Shown: positions 49,089 through 58,285 of the stretch, piece by piece | Layout: every line of letters begins with the position of its first letter | Position numbering within the stretch: position 1 is the stretch's first letter | Assembly: GCF_030814655.1 (NCBI RefSeq) | Contig: NZ_JAUSVK010000001.1 | Span: forward strand, 6,021,001 to 6,085,000 | DNA length: 64,000 nt | DNA from: Labrys monachus | Lineage (GTDB): Bacteria > Pseudomonadota > Alphaproteobacteria > Rhizobiales > Labraceae | Direction: 5' to 3' | The notes under the pieces: generated by a model | Database searches by the model: none | Told to the model about the DNA's origin: nothing | The model's input: the letters and a program-made list of their open reading frames with translations, nothing else | Translations under genes and position numbers: made by a program

Positions 49089-49850
49089 ATGGCTGTGATC
49101 GAACGCGATTTCATGAGCGGTCTTGCCAAGGGCCTCTCCGTCATCGAGACCTTCAGCCTCGACCATTCGCGCCAGTCCATTTCCGAGGTCGCAGCCGCCT
49201 CCGGCCTCGATCGCGCGACGGCGCGGCGCTGCCTGCTGACGCTCGCCCATCTGGGCTATGCCGATTATGACGGGAAGTTCTTCACCCTGACGCCGCGCGT
49301 CCTGCGGCTGGGCACGGCATGCCTGGCGACCATGCCCCTGCCGCAACTCGTCCAGCCGCTGCTCGACCAATTGTCCGATGCGATCGGAGAAAGCTCCTCG
49401 GTCTCGATCCTCGACGGCACCGAGATCGTCTATGTCGCCCGGGCCGCGCAGCGCAGGGTGATGACGATCACGCTGATGCCCGGCTCCCGCCTTCCGGCCT
49501 ATTGCACCTCGATGGGCCGGGTATTGCTCGCCGCCCTGCCCGAGGCCGAAGCGCGCGAGCGGCTGGGCGCGGCCGCCCTGCCCCGCCGCACCGAATACAC
49601 GCTGACCGAGCCGGCAGCCGTCCTGGCCGCGCTGGATCGCGTCCGGTCCGACGGCTACGCCGTCATCGACCAGGAGGTCGAGATCGGCCTCCGCTCCATT
49701 GCGGTTCCGCTGATGACGGCACGGCGGGTCACGGTCGCCGCCGTCAATCTCGGCCTGCCGGCGCGGGGCGAGCCCGTCGGCGCGCTCGTCGAGCGCTATC
49801 TTCCCGCCCTTCAGGACGTCCAGAACCGGATGCGGGAGATCCTGCGCTGA
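49089..49850 (+). CDS. pcaR: PcaR, IclR-family regulator of pcaIJF
   Basis: 253 residues from MAVIERDFMSGLAKGLSVIE; an upstream in-frame ATG would run through the operator. IclR winged helix near residues 15-75 (QSISEVAAASGLDRATARRC) and an effector domain with SILDGTEIVYVARAAQRRVM and PAYCTSMGRVLLAALPE. Divergent from pcaIJF and 18 bases from the convergent hydroxyquinol dioxygenase gene. PcaR-type proteins respond to 3-oxoadipate. Confidence 0.9.
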   Translation: MAVIERDFMSGLAKGLSVIETFSLDHSRQSISEVAAASGLDRATARRCLLTLAHLGYADYDGKFFTLTPRVLRLGTACLATMPLPQLVQPLLDQLSDAIGESSSVSILDGTEIVYVARAAQRRVMTITLMPGSRLPAYCTSMGRVLLAALPEAEARERLGAAALPRRTEYTLTEPAAVLAALDRVRSDGYAVIDQEVEIGLRSIAVPLMTARRVTVAAVNLGLPARGEPVGALVERYLPALQDVQNRMREILR

Positions 49851-49868
49851 AGGGCGGCCCACGACGCC

Positions 49869-50759
49869 TCACTTCGGCTTGGCATGCGACAGCACGAAAT
49901 CGAACGCGACGTCGTAGAACGGCGCCTCGACATCGACCGCCGCAGCAGCCTCGGCGTCCTCGACCTTGCGGAACTCCGCGAGCAGGCTCTTCTTCACGCC
50001 GAAGACCGCATCCGAATTGATGTAGGGATCGTCGGGATCGAAGATGTGCGTGGTCAGAGCGTCGAAACCGTCGGCCGAAATGATGTAGTGCAGATGCGCC
50101 GGCCGATTGGGGTGGCGGCCGAGCGCGCCGAGCAGCTTGCCGACCGGGCCGTCATCGGGGATCGGGTAATATTTGGGCTTCACGCCGCGGAACCAATAGC
50201 GCCCGTCCTCGCCGGTCCGGAACACGCCGCGGAGGTTGAAATCGGGCTGGAGGCCCTTCTGCTGCACGTCGTAGAACCCCTCGTCATTCGCCTGCCAGAC
50301 ATCGATCTTGGCGCCGGCGATCGGATGGCCCTCCGTGTCGAGGATGCGGCCATGCACGAACATCGGCTCGCCCTTCCGGTCGAGGCAGATGTCGGCGCCC
50401 ATCGGCAATTCGGGCGCGTCGTCGACATGGAACGGCCCGAGCACCGTCGATTCCGAGGCGCCGGACGGCTTGCGATTATTGATGGCGTCCACCAGCATCG
50501 AGACGCCGAGGATGTCCGACAGCAGGATGTATTCCTGGCGCCATTCGTTGCACATCTGCCCCGTCTCGGTCAGGAACATGATCGCAGCGAACCATTCCTC
50601 CTGGGTCGGCTCGATCTCCTTGACCGCCTCGTGCAGCTTGCGGGTGATGACCTCCATCACCTGTTTGAGCCGTTCGTCCCCGGCGTTCTTGTTGCGCGCG
50701 ACAACGACCTCGGCCGAGTTTTCCTCGGTGAAGTAGCCATATTCGTGCTCGTTGCTCAT
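49869..50759 (-). CDS. Hydroxyquinol 1,2-dioxygenase (copy 1)
   Basis: 296 residues, intradiol dioxygenase of the hydroxyquinol/catechol type, with the N-terminal helical dimerisation domain. Fe(III) ligands: Tyr in NDEGFYDVQQ, Tyr in KPKYYPIPDDGP, and the His pair in RPAHLHYIIS. It cleaves 1,2,4-trihydroxybenzene to maleylacetate; catechol is a possible alternative substrate. Last gene of the eleven-gene operon and 9 bases after the TfdB-like gene. A second enzyme of this family is encoded at the other end of the operon. Confidence 0.88.
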   Translation of the reverse strand: MSNEHEYGYFTEENSAEVVVARNKNAGDERLKQVMEVITRKLHEAVKEIEPTQEEWFAAIMFLTETGQMCNEWRQEYILLSDILGVSMLVDAINNRKPSGASESTVLGPFHVDDAPELPMGADICLDRKGEPMFVHGRILDTEGHPIAGAKIDVWQANDEGFYDVQQKGLQPDFNLRGVFRTGEDGRYWFRGVKPKYYPIPDDGPVGKLLGALGRHPNRPAHLHYIISADGFDALTTHIFDPDDPYINSDAVFGVKKSLLAEFRKVEDAEAAAAVDVEAPFYDVAFDFVLSHAKPK

Positions 50760-50768
50760 GGCCTTGCC

Positions 50769-52523
50769 TCAGCGTGCGAGAATGGATTTGAGGACGCGGC
50801 GCAGTTCGGCCGCCGGCTCGGCGGAAAGCGCCTCCGAGCGCCAGGCGACGTGATGGTCGGGGCGGACCAGCAGGCAGCCGGCGTCGCGGATCTCGCTTGC
50901 CCGCGCCCAGTCGCCGCTATGGTCCTCGATCGGCCGGCGGGGGCCGATGAGGTGCGTGCGGATCGGCAGGCCGAGTTCCGCGCCGACAGCCTCGGCAGCC
51001 GCGACCCATGCCTCGCCGCCGATGCCGGTCAGCAGCGTGAACTCGCCATGGCCGCAGAGGTCGAGCGTCGAGATCTTCTTGCCCGACCGCTCGAAGACCC
51101 AAACATGCGGCAGCCTCGCGCCCGGCCAGGTCGTGGGGGCGTAATGCAGCTCGCTGTCCCTTTCGAAGGCCGGCTCCGCCTGTCCGTCGGTCACGACGGC
51201 GTCCGACTTGTAGCGCTGGTTCATCTCGACGCCATGGGCGTCGAACTCGTATTTCTTGAAGGCGATCGCCTTTCGGAGCGCCTCGCGCTGCGCTTCGGCG
51301 GCCGGGGTCGCGTCGCAGCGCGCCTCCATGTTGCGCTGGATCTTCTCGTGGTCGACGCCGCCATCCATGCCGAGCGCTTCGAAGATCGGACCGAATTCGC
51401 CGATCGACTGGTTGGCGCGCGTCACGATCTGGCGCGCGATCGGCGCACGCTCGGTCGAGTAGCTGTCGAGCAGTCCGAGCCCGGCTTGCCCCTTGACGAC
51501 CTTGGCGAGCTTCCAGGCGAGGTTGAACCCATCCTGGATCGATGTGTTCGAGCCGAGACCATTGGAGGGCGGATGCCGGTGCGCGGCGTCGCCCATGATG
51601 AAGACCCGGCCCTTCGACATCTCTGTCGCGAAGCAGTTGTTCACCGTCCAGGTGTTGGCGCCGAGCAGCTCGATCTCGAGTTCGGGATCGCCGACCAGCT
51701 GGCGTGCGACCTCGGTGGCGAGTTCCGGCGTCACCACGGGCGGCGGCTGGTTGATGTCGTAGCCCCAGACGATCAGCCATTCGTTCCAGGGCCGCACCAT
51801 GCGGACGAGCCCCATGCCGATGCCGCCGACATCGGCGCCGGGCTGCATCACCCAGTAGAGAACGCTCGGGCGGTGGGCGACATATTTGGAGAGGTCGGCC
51901 CGGAACAGGATGTTCATCGATCCGCCCACGCCCATCCTGCCTTCGAAGGGCAGGCCGAGATGTTCGGCGACCAGCGAGTTGCCGCCATCGGCGCCGACCA
52001 GGAACGTCGACCGGACGGTGAACGCCTTGCCCGTCAGCCGGTCGCGGCAGGTGGTGGTGACGCCGTCCGCATCCTGGACATGGCTTACATATTCGGTGCT
52101 CATCCGCGCCTGCGTGCCGCGCGAGCAGGCCGTCTTGAACAGGATCGGCTCCATGAAGGTCTGCGGCAGATCGTTCATGAAGGTGGGCGAGGACAGCAGG
52201 TGCTCCGCCTTGGAGAGCGGGTGCGTGCCCCAGCTCTTCATCCGGCCGATCTCCTCGCCGGCCAGGCTCTCGCAGAACACGTTCTCGCCCATCAATTCCT
52301 GCGGGGAAGCGTGCATCGAAGCCTCGGCTTCGACATCCGTCCCGAGGTCGCGCAACACTTCCATGGTGCGCTGGTTGGTGATGTGGGCGCGCGGCGTATT
52401 CGACAGCCACCGATAGCGGTTGATCACCATATTGGCGACGCCGCAGCTCGACAGCAGCGCCGCCGTCGCCGAGCCAGCCGGGCCCGTTCCGACGATCAGC
52501 ACGTCGGTTTCCATATCGGCCAT
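50769..52523 (-). CDS. TfdB-like FAD-dependent phenol monooxygenase
   Basis: 584 residues from the ATG overlapping the LivM stop (TGATG) with GAGGGAGGA upstream. The frame stays open through the permease gene but that part is not coding in this frame. FAD site IVGTGPAGSATAALL, DG motif VGADGGNSLVA, and GDAAHRHPPSNGLGSNTS. Blocks such as TPRAHITNQRTMEVLRDLG and AHRPSVLYWVMQPG closely resemble 2,4-dichlorophenol 6-monooxygenase. Likely hydroxylates a phenol (resorcinol- or hydroquinone-like) towards hydroxyquinol. Chlorinated substrates are not implied. Confidence 0.87.
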   Translation of the reverse strand: MADMETDVLIVGTGPAGSATAALLSSCGVANMVINRYRWLSNTPRAHITNQRTMEVLRDLGTDVEAEASMHASPQELMGENVFCESLAGEEIGRMKSWGTHPLSKAEHLLSSPTFMNDLPQTFMEPILFKTACSRGTQARMSTEYVSHVQDADGVTTTCRDRLTGKAFTVRSTFLVGADGGNSLVAEHLGLPFEGRMGVGGSMNILFRADLSKYVAHRPSVLYWVMQPGADVGGIGMGLVRMVRPWNEWLIVWGYDINQPPPVVTPELATEVARQLVGDPELEIELLGANTWTVNNCFATEMSKGRVFIMGDAAHRHPPSNGLGSNTSIQDGFNLAWKLAKVVKGQAGLGLLDSYSTERAPIARQIVTRANQSIGEFGPIFEALGMDGGVDHEKIQRNMEARCDATPAAEAQREALRKAIAFKKYEFDAHGVEMNQRYKSDAVVTDGQAEPAFERDSELHYAPTTWPGARLPHVWVFERSGKKISTLDLCGHGEFTLLTGIGGEAWVAAAEAVGAELGLPIRTHLIGPRRPIEDHSGDWARASEIRDAGCLLVRPDHHVAWRSEALSAEPAAELRRVLKSILAR

Positions 52524-53572
52524 CAGAGTCCTCCCTCGATCTTCGGACCGGTCAGCCTGCGGCGGACCGGGAACAGATGCAGCCCGCTGCGGGACGAGAT
52601 CAGCCCCCACAGTCCCTTGGGCGCGAACAGCATGACGGCGATGGCGAGCACGCCGAGCGTCATCAGGTACCAACTGCCGTAATCGGCCAGCGCCGAGCGC
52701 AGCGCGAAGAAGACGAGCACGCCGAGGATGGGACCTTCGATGGTGCCGATGCCGCCGATGACGACGATGAAGATGACGTAGGCCGTCCAGTCGGTGACGG
52801 CGAAGGCGGCATCCGGCGAGATGCGCGCCGTCTGCATAAAGATCAGCGCGCCGCTCAGGCCGGTGGCGGCCGCCGCTATCAGGAACACCGCCCATTTGAG
52901 CCGCCCGGCATCGACCCCGACGGAGCGCGCCGCATCGATGTTGTCGCGCACCGCCGCCAGCGCCAGGCCGAGCCGGCTGCGCAGCAGCCCGTAAATGCCG
53001 CCCGTGACGACAACGACGAGGATCAGCGCCAGCCAATAGGCGAGAATGTCGCGCGCGGCCGCATCGCGGACCCCGAACAGCGCGCGGATGGCGTCCGTTC
53101 CCAGGATATGGCTCGTCGCCTCGCGCGGCAGCGAGGTGCCGGTACCGCCGCCGAGCGTCTTCCACTGCGCGATCGACAGACGCGTCACCTCGGCGATCAC
53201 CCAGGTTCCGATGGCGAAATAGGCACCCTGCAGGCGGAAGGCGAAGTAAGCGGTCGGAATGGCCAGCAACAGCCCGGCAAGGCCGCCGAGCAGGATCGCC
53301 CAGACCGGGTTCCAGCCGAGCAGGATGACCCCGGCGAACATCGCATAGGCACCGATGCCGACAAAGGCCTGCTGGCCGACCGAGACGAGGCCGCCATAAC
53401 CGGCGAGCAGGTTCCACAGCTGCGCCAGGGTCAGCATGGTCAGGATGAAGAACAGATCCTGGATGACGCCGCGCGGCGCCACGGCCGGCAAAGCGAGAGC
53501 GGCCAGGACCAGGACGAGCATGGCGATCGCTGTGGCGGTGCCGGCGCGGGTGCGGGTGGTGAGCTTGTACAT
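52523..53572 (-). CDS. ABC importer permease, LivM type, importer 2
   Basis: 349 residues, about ten membrane helices. LivM marks: WNLLAGYGGLVSVGQQAFVG, AYFAIGTWVIAEVTRLSIAQ and the coupling loop SRLGLALAAVRDNIDAARSV. The stop overlaps the monooxygenase start. It is 7 bases after the LivH-type gene. Forms the channel of the second aromatic-type importer. Confidence 0.9.
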   Translation of the reverse strand: MYKLTTRTRAGTATAIAMLVLVLAALALPAVAPRGVIQDLFFILTMLTLAQLWNLLAGYGGLVSVGQQAFVGIGAYAMFAGVILLGWNPVWAILLGGLAGLLLAIPTAYFAFRLQGAYFAIGTWVIAEVTRLSIAQWKTLGGGTGTSLPREATSHILGTDAIRALFGVRDAAARDILAYWLALILVVVVTGGIYGLLRSRLGLALAAVRDNIDAARSVGVDAGRLKWAVFLIAAAATGLSGALIFMQTARISPDAAFAVTDWTAYVIFIVVIGGIGTIEGPILGVLVFFALRSALADYGSWYLMTLGVLAIAVMLFAPKGLWGLISSRSGLHLFPVRRRLTGPKIEGGL

Positions 53573-53579
53573 GCCGCCC

Positions 53580-54443
53580 TCAATCCACCGCGCGCGGGAA
53601 CAGGCCCCGCGGTTTCAGAAGCATCACCACCAGGAAGGCGACGTGGCCGGCGAGGATCTGCCATTCGGGATTCACCGCGGCGCCGAAGGTCTGCGCCACG
53701 CCGATGATGATCCCGCCGGCGAGCGTCCCCCACAGGCTGCCGAGGCCGCCGATGATCACCGCCTCGAAGGCATAGATCAGCCGCGCCGGCCCGATCGACG
53801 GATCGAAATTCGCGCGCATGCCGAGATAGAGCGCCGCGATCGTCACCACGACCATCGCGATCCCCGTGGCGATGGCGAAGATCCGCTTCGGCTCGATCCC
53901 CATCAAGCCTGCCGTCACGGGGTCGTCGGAGGTGGCGCGGAGCGCCCGGCCGAGTGCGGTGTGATAGAAGAGCCCGTTCAGCGCGAGGATCGCGGCAACC
54001 GCCGAAGCGAAGGTCAGGAGCGGCATGACGCCCACCGTGACGAGGCCGAAATCGAGCGAAGCCCCTTCCAGCGCGCCGGCCGGGATGCGGCGGCTATCGG
54101 CGGAGAACGCCTCCAGCAGTCCGTTCTGCAGGGCGACCGACAGGCCGAAGGTGACGAGGAGCGGCGGCAGGATATCCTTGCCGAGCACCCGGTTCAGCAC
54201 GATCGTCTGCAAAAGCCAGCCGAGGCAAAACATCACCGGCATGGCGATCAGCACCGCGATCCAGGGCGACAGGCCGAGCAGCGTGACGCCCATCAGCACC
54301 AGATAGGCGGCGAACACGATCAGGTCGCCATGGGCGAGGTTGACCAGCCGCATGATGCCGAAGACGAGGCTGAGACCCGCCGCGAACAGCGCATAGAGAC
54401 CGCCGAGCAGAATGCCCTGTACCAGGGTATCGATCCAGATCAT
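53580..54443 (-). CDS. ABC importer permease, LivH type, importer 2
   Basis: 287 residues from MIWIDTLVQGILLGGLYALF, overlapping the LivF stop as ATGA; the longer open frame upstream is antisense-quality sequence inside livF. About eight helices; coupling segment TALGRALRATSDDPVTAGLM. Pairs with the LivM permease. Confidence 0.9.
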   Translation of the reverse strand: MIWIDTLVQGILLGGLYALFAAGLSLVFGIMRLVNLAHGDLIVFAAYLVLMGVTLLGLSPWIAVLIAMPVMFCLGWLLQTIVLNRVLGKDILPPLLVTFGLSVALQNGLLEAFSADSRRIPAGALEGASLDFGLVTVGVMPLLTFASAVAAILALNGLFYHTALGRALRATSDDPVTAGLMGIEPKRIFAIATGIAMVVVTIAALYLGMRANFDPSIGPARLIYAFEAVIIGGLGSLWGTLAGGIIIGVAQTFGAAVNPEWQILAGHVAFLVVMLLKPRGLFPRAVD

Positions 54444-55144
54444 GCCGCCTCCCCGAAATAGGCGGCATGGATCTGCTCGCGTGTGACCTCGGCCGCACCG
54501 GCGACCAGCGTGACGCGGCCCTCCATCATGCAGTAGACGCGGTCGGCGACGGCGAGCGCCTTGCCGATATCCTGTTCGACCACGACGATCGCGGCTCCGG
54601 CGGCGCGGACCTTCGGCAAGGCCGCATAGATGTCGCGGATCACCACCGGCGCCAGGCCGAGGCTGATCTCGTCGCAGAGCAGCAGTTCGGGATTCGACAT
54701 CAGCGCCCGGCCGATCGCCACCATCTGCTGCTGGCCGCCGGAAAGCGCCGTGCCCGGGTTCTTGCGCCGCTCGCGCAGGATCGGAAACAGGTCGTAGACG
54801 GCGCCGAGATCCCACGGACCCGGGACCTTGCGCATCTGGCCGCCGATCAGAAGGTTTTCCTCCACGGTGAGCGAGGCAAACAGCCTGCGGCCCTCGGGTA
54901 CCATGGCGATGCCGCGCTTCATCACCTCGGCCGAGGAGCGCGCGCCGATCGCCTCGCCCCGGTGCAGCACCATGCCGGGCTCGTTGCGCAGAACGCCGGT
55001 GATCGAGCGCATCAGGGTGGATTTTCCGGCACCGTTGGCACCGATGATTGCAATGCATTCGCCTGCGGCGATGCCGACATCGACGCCGAACAAAGCGCGG
55101 AACTGGCCGTAACTGGCGGTGAGATTGCGGGTTTCGAGCAGCAT
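54440..55144 (-). CDS. ABC importer ATPase, LivF type, importer 2
   Basis: 234 residues starting at the ATG overlapping the LivG stop (TGATG). Walker A GANGAGKSTL near 36, canonical signature LSGGQQQM, Walker B LLLCDEISLG and VVVEQDIGKAL. Works with the LivG ATPase. Confidence 0.9.
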   Translation of the reverse strand: MLLETRNLTASYGQFRALFGVDVGIAAGECIAIIGANGAGKSTLMRSITGVLRNEPGMVLHRGEAIGARSSAEVMKRGIAMVPEGRRLFASLTVEENLLIGGQMRKVPGPWDLGAVYDLFPILRERRKNPGTALSGGQQQMVAIGRALMSNPELLLCDEISLGLAPVVIRDIYAALPKVRAAGAAIVVVEQDIGKALAVADRVYCMMEGRVTLVAGAAEVTREQIHAAYFGEAA

Positions 55145-55869
55145 CAGACCTCGAGCCCCAGATAGATTTCGCGGACATCCTTCGAGGCCATGATCGCGGC
55201 CGGCGCGCCGATGCCGATCACGCGCCCGAAGTTCAGCACCAGCAGCCGCTCGACCACGGAATTCAGCGCGTGCAGCACATGCTCGATCCAGATGATCGTC
55301 GTGCCCCGCGCATGGATCGCCCGGATCGTCGCGACCAGCGCCTTGCATTCGCCCTCGGTCAGCCCGCCGGCGATTTCATCGAGCAGCAGAAGCTCCGGCC
55401 CGGTCGCCATCGCGCGGGCGAGTTCCAGCCGTTTGCGGTCGAGCAGGCTGAGCGATCCGGCCACGAGATTGGCTTTCTTCAACAATTCGGTTTCCTCGAG
55501 GATGCGCGCGCAGTCGTCGACCATGGCGGCCTCGCGCCCCCCGCGGCCGAACGCGGCGGCGGTGAGCAGGTTCTCGAACACGGTCAGCCCCTCGAAGGGC
55601 TGCGGGATCTGGAACGAGCGTCCGACGCCCATGCGCACCCGTTCCATCGCGGGGGCGCGCGTCACGTCGCGATCGAGGAATTCGATGCGCCCCGCATTGG
55701 CCAGCACATTGCCGGTGATCAGGTTGAACAGCGTCGACTTGCCGGCCCCGTTCGGCCCGATGATGCCGAGCGCCTCGCCGCGCGGGACCGCGAAGGTCAC
55801 GCCATCGGCGACCTTCAAGGCGCCGAAGGATTTCGAGACGTTTTCGAGCTTCAGGATCATCGTTGCCAT
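55144..55869 (-). CDS. ABC importer ATPase, LivG type, importer 2
   Basis: 241 residues; a second ATG at 55860 could be the true start (GAGA 9 bases upstream). Walker A GPNGAGKSTL near 39, Walker B LLLLDEIAGG, switch WIEHVLH. As in importer 1, the LSGGQ signature is replaced by LSLLDRKRLELARA. Follows the binding-protein gene across a hairpin. Confidence 0.88.
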   Translation of the reverse strand: MATMILKLENVSKSFGALKVADGVTFAVPRGEALGIIGPNGAGKSTLFNLITGNVLANAGRIEFLDRDVTRAPAMERVRMGVGRSFQIPQPFEGLTVFENLLTAAAFGRGGREAAMVDDCARILEETELLKKANLVAGSLSLLDRKRLELARAMATGPELLLLDEIAGGLTEGECKALVATIRAIHARGTTIIWIEHVLHALNSVVERLLVLNFGRVIGIGAPAAIMASKDVREIYLGLEV

Positions 55870-55884
55870 TCTCGGGACGGGTAG

Positions 55885-55911
55885 CGGGGGCGGCGGCGAA
55901 CACCGCCCCCG
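55885..55911 (-). other. Hairpin between importer 2 binding-protein and ATPase genes
   Basis: CGGGGGCGG (55885-55893) pairs with CCGCCCCCG (55903-55911) around a 9-base loop, 7 bases after the binding-protein stop. No T-run. Same position as the hairpin in importer 1, suggesting raised expression of the binding protein relative to the genes after it. Confidence 0.6.
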
Positions 55912-55918
55912 AGGAGCC

Positions 55919-57193
55919 TCAGACCAGGGCTTCCATCTTGCCGGCGGTCGGGATTTGCGACGCGGCGGCGTTTTCGACGATCACCAGATCGAAGCCGCCG
56001 CCCGTCTTCTTCCGCCACTGGCCGCCGACCAGCGGCGTCTTGCAGACGTTCTTCGCCGCGAAGGGCGGCACGCCCGCCCCGTTCCACGCCACCTTGCCGA
56101 CGACCGTCGCCATGTCGGTGGCGGCAATGGCCGCGGCGATCGCGTCCGCGCTGCTCGGGTCGGAAACGCGCGCCATGACATTCGCCGCCACTTCGAACAG
56201 CGAATGGGAGAACCCGATCGGCTGCGTCCAGGGACGCTTGGTCTTCGCCTCGAAATCGGCTGCGAGCTCGGCGGAGCTCTGGCCGGTCAGCGACGACTTG
56301 AACGGATGCGAGGAAGACCACCAGACCTCGGACGAGAGGTTGTGGCCCGCCTCGCCCAGCGTCTCGACCGATTGCGGGAACAGGATGGCTTTTGCGACCG
56401 TCACGGCCTTCGGCTTGAAGCCCTGCTGGCGGGCCTGGTTCCAGAAGGTGGTGAAGTCGGGCGGGATCACCACGCCGGTGACGATCTCGGCATTCGCCGC
56501 CTTGAACGCGTTCACCTGCGCGGTGAAATCGTCCGAGAGGTTCTGGTAGCGACCGGGATCGGTGAGGCTGAAGCCGGCCTTGTCGAAGCCGGGCCTGAGG
56601 CCGTTCTTCGGATCGCCCCAGGCATTGCCGTCGGCATCGTTGGGGAAGAGCCCGCCCACCTTGCCGTTGGTGTCGAGCTGCTTCCACATGCCGGTATAGA
56701 CGGCGATGATGTCCTCGAGGCCCCAGAAATAGTGGAAGGCGAAGTTGAACGGCTTCCAGCTGGCCGGATCGCCCGGATTGCCCTGCTGGCCGATGAACCA
56801 GGGCTGCCAGGGCGCCGTGGTCGAGATGACCGGAACGCCTTCCGCCTCGCAGGTGGTGGCGACCGGATTGGTGTTTTCCGGCGTCGAGCCGACGAGCATC
56901 AGATGGATCTCGTCGTCGACGATCAGGCTCTTCGCCACTTCGGCCGCCCGGTTCGGGTTGGACTGGCTGTCCTTGACGATGACATCGAAATTCTTGCCGG
57001 CCTCGGAGGCCAGGAACGCCTTGATGTTATAGGCGTCGCTCTCGGCGAAGCCCGCGAGCGGGCCGGTCTGCGGCGAGACATAGCCGAGCTTGATCCTGGC
57101 GCCCCGCGCGATGGCCGGAGCGGCAAGCCCCGAAGCGGCGATCGTGAAGCCGGTCGCCGCCGAGGCTTTCAGCAGAGTCCGTCTGGTAATCAT
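55919..57193 (-). CDS. ABC importer substrate-binding protein (LivK type), importer 2
   Basis: 424 residues with a good twin-arginine signal (TRRTLLKASAATGFTIAASG, cleavage near APAIARG ~30). The mature part is a periplasmic type-I binding fold (IKLGYVSPQTGPLAGFAESD; GGLFPNDADGNAWGDPKNGL). Related to the importer 1 protein. In the hydroxyquinol operon between maleylacetate reductase and the ATPases, so the ligand is probably a hydroxylated aromatic. Confidence 0.87.
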   Translation of the reverse strand: MITRRTLLKASAATGFTIAASGLAAPAIARGARIKLGYVSPQTGPLAGFAESDAYNIKAFLASEAGKNFDVIVKDSQSNPNRAAEVAKSLIVDDEIHLMLVGSTPENTNPVATTCEAEGVPVISTTAPWQPWFIGQQGNPGDPASWKPFNFAFHYFWGLEDIIAVYTGMWKQLDTNGKVGGLFPNDADGNAWGDPKNGLRPGFDKAGFSLTDPGRYQNLSDDFTAQVNAFKAANAEIVTGVVIPPDFTTFWNQARQQGFKPKAVTVAKAILFPQSVETLGEAGHNLSSEVWWSSSHPFKSSLTGQSSAELAADFEAKTKRPWTQPIGFSHSLFEVAANVMARVSDPSSADAIAAAIAATDMATVVGKVAWNGAGVPPFAAKNVCKTPLVGGQWRKKTGGGFDLVIVENAAASQIPTAGKMEALV

Positions 57194-57220
57194 GTTTTTC
57201 TCCTCCCTCTTGTTTTGTTC

Positions 57221-58285
57221 TCAGGCCCCCGGGCGACGTCCCTCCCACGCCGCCTGGAGGAGTTCCCGTAGCGATCCCGGGTCGATCGGCCTCGGATTCG
57301 CATAGGCATTCTTGACGGCGATCGCCGTTGCGCGATCGAGATCGGCCTCTTGGATGCCGATGGCCCGGAGGCTGAGCGGCGAGCCGACGCTGCGGGCGAA
57401 ATCCCAGATCCCGCCGCCGGCCGTGCCGCCGCCGAAGGCGTCGGCGATCGGCGCCAGCAGATCGGGCACCGCCTGCTCGTTGAAGGCGGTGGTGTAGGGC
57501 AGCAGGATGGCGTGCGTCTCGGCATGCGGCGTATCGAACGAGCCGCCGAAGACATGGGCGAGCTTGTGATGCAGCGCCATCTGGACGCTGCCGAGCGCCG
57601 CCGAGCAGCACCACGCCGCATAGAGCGCCTCGGCCCGCGCCGTCCGGTCATGCGGATCCGCGATCAAGGCCGGAATGCCCTTGTGAAAGGCGGCAAGAGC
57701 GTCCTTGCACATCAGCACGATCACCGGGTTGCGGTCCGGCGCGTAGAACGCCTCCATCGCATGGGCGATCGCGTTCATCGCCGAGGTGACCGTGAGCCCG
57801 ACCGGCAGGCTGAGCGTCAGGTCGACATCATAGATCACCGTCTCCGGGCGGATGTCCGGCGAGCGACGCGTCGTCTTCTCGCCCGCCGCCGTCTCGCCGA
57901 GAATATCGGTCATCTCCGAGCCGGCATAGGTCGTCGGGATCACCACCTGGTCCGCGCCCGTGCGGACGGCAATGGCCTTGCCGAGCCCCGTCGTCGAGCC
58001 GCCGCCGAGGCTGACGACCGCGGTCGCGCCGCTGCTTCGGAAGGCATCGACCGCCTTCTGCGTTACGTCGAGCGGCGTGTGCATCACCGCGCCGGCAAAA
58101 ATTCCGGCGGAGAGCTCGCCGAGCGTTGCCGCCAGCCTTTCCGCATCGGCCTGCTGATGCGGCGTCGAGAGCACCAGCACCTTGTCATGGCCGAGCCGCC
58201 GGACTTCGTCCCCGGCCCGGGCCGTCGTACCGGAGCCGAACACCACCCGTGTCGTCAGGCCCGGAAAGATGAAGCTCTGCATCAT
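57221..58285 (-). CDS. Maleylacetate reductase
   Basis: 354 residues, the usual size of this iron-alcohol-dehydrogenase-family enzyme. Nucleotide loop VVSLGGGSTTGLGKAIA near 92 and the metal-site-like regions AIAHAMEAFYAP, ALHHKLAHVFGGSFDTPHAE and THAILLPY. It reduces maleylacetate to 3-oxoadipate with NAD(P)H, linking ring cleavage of hydroxyquinol to PcaIJ/PcaF. GGAGGC precedes the ATG; the start overlaps the hydrolase stop. Confidence 0.93.
   Translation of the reverse strand: MMQSFIFPGLTTRVVFGSGTTARAGDEVRRLGHDKVLVLSTPHQQADAERLAATLGELSAGIFAGAVMHTPLDVTQKAVDAFRSSGATAVVSLGGGSTTGLGKAIAVRTGADQVVIPTTYAGSEMTDILGETAAGEKTTRRSPDIRPETVIYDVDLTLSLPVGLTVTSAMNAIAHAMEAFYAPDRNPVIVLMCKDALAAFHKGIPALIADPHDRTARAEALYAAWCCSAALGSVQMALHHKLAHVFGGSFDTPHAETHAILLPYTTAFNEQAVPDLLAPIADAFGGGTAGGGIWDFARSVGSPLSLRAIGIQEADLDRATAIAVKNAYANPRPIDPGSLRELLQAAWEGRRPGA

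Noticed and set aside
49884-52682. Plus-strand open frame of 932 codons
   Set aside because: Spans three genes on the other strand with obvious family motifs; typical high-GC antisense frame.
50769-53417. A permease-monooxygenase fusion of 882 residues
   Set aside because: The upstream part is the livM gene read out of frame; the TGATG overlap and GAGGGAGGA at 52523 set the true start.
53580-55178. A 532-residue LivF-LivH fusion
   Set aside because: The first ~245 residues are livF read in the wrong frame; LivH begins at 54443 with an ATGA overlap.
55190-57271. Plus-strand open frame of 693 codons
   Set aside because: Antisense to the LivG ATPase and binding-protein genes; no domain or start signal.
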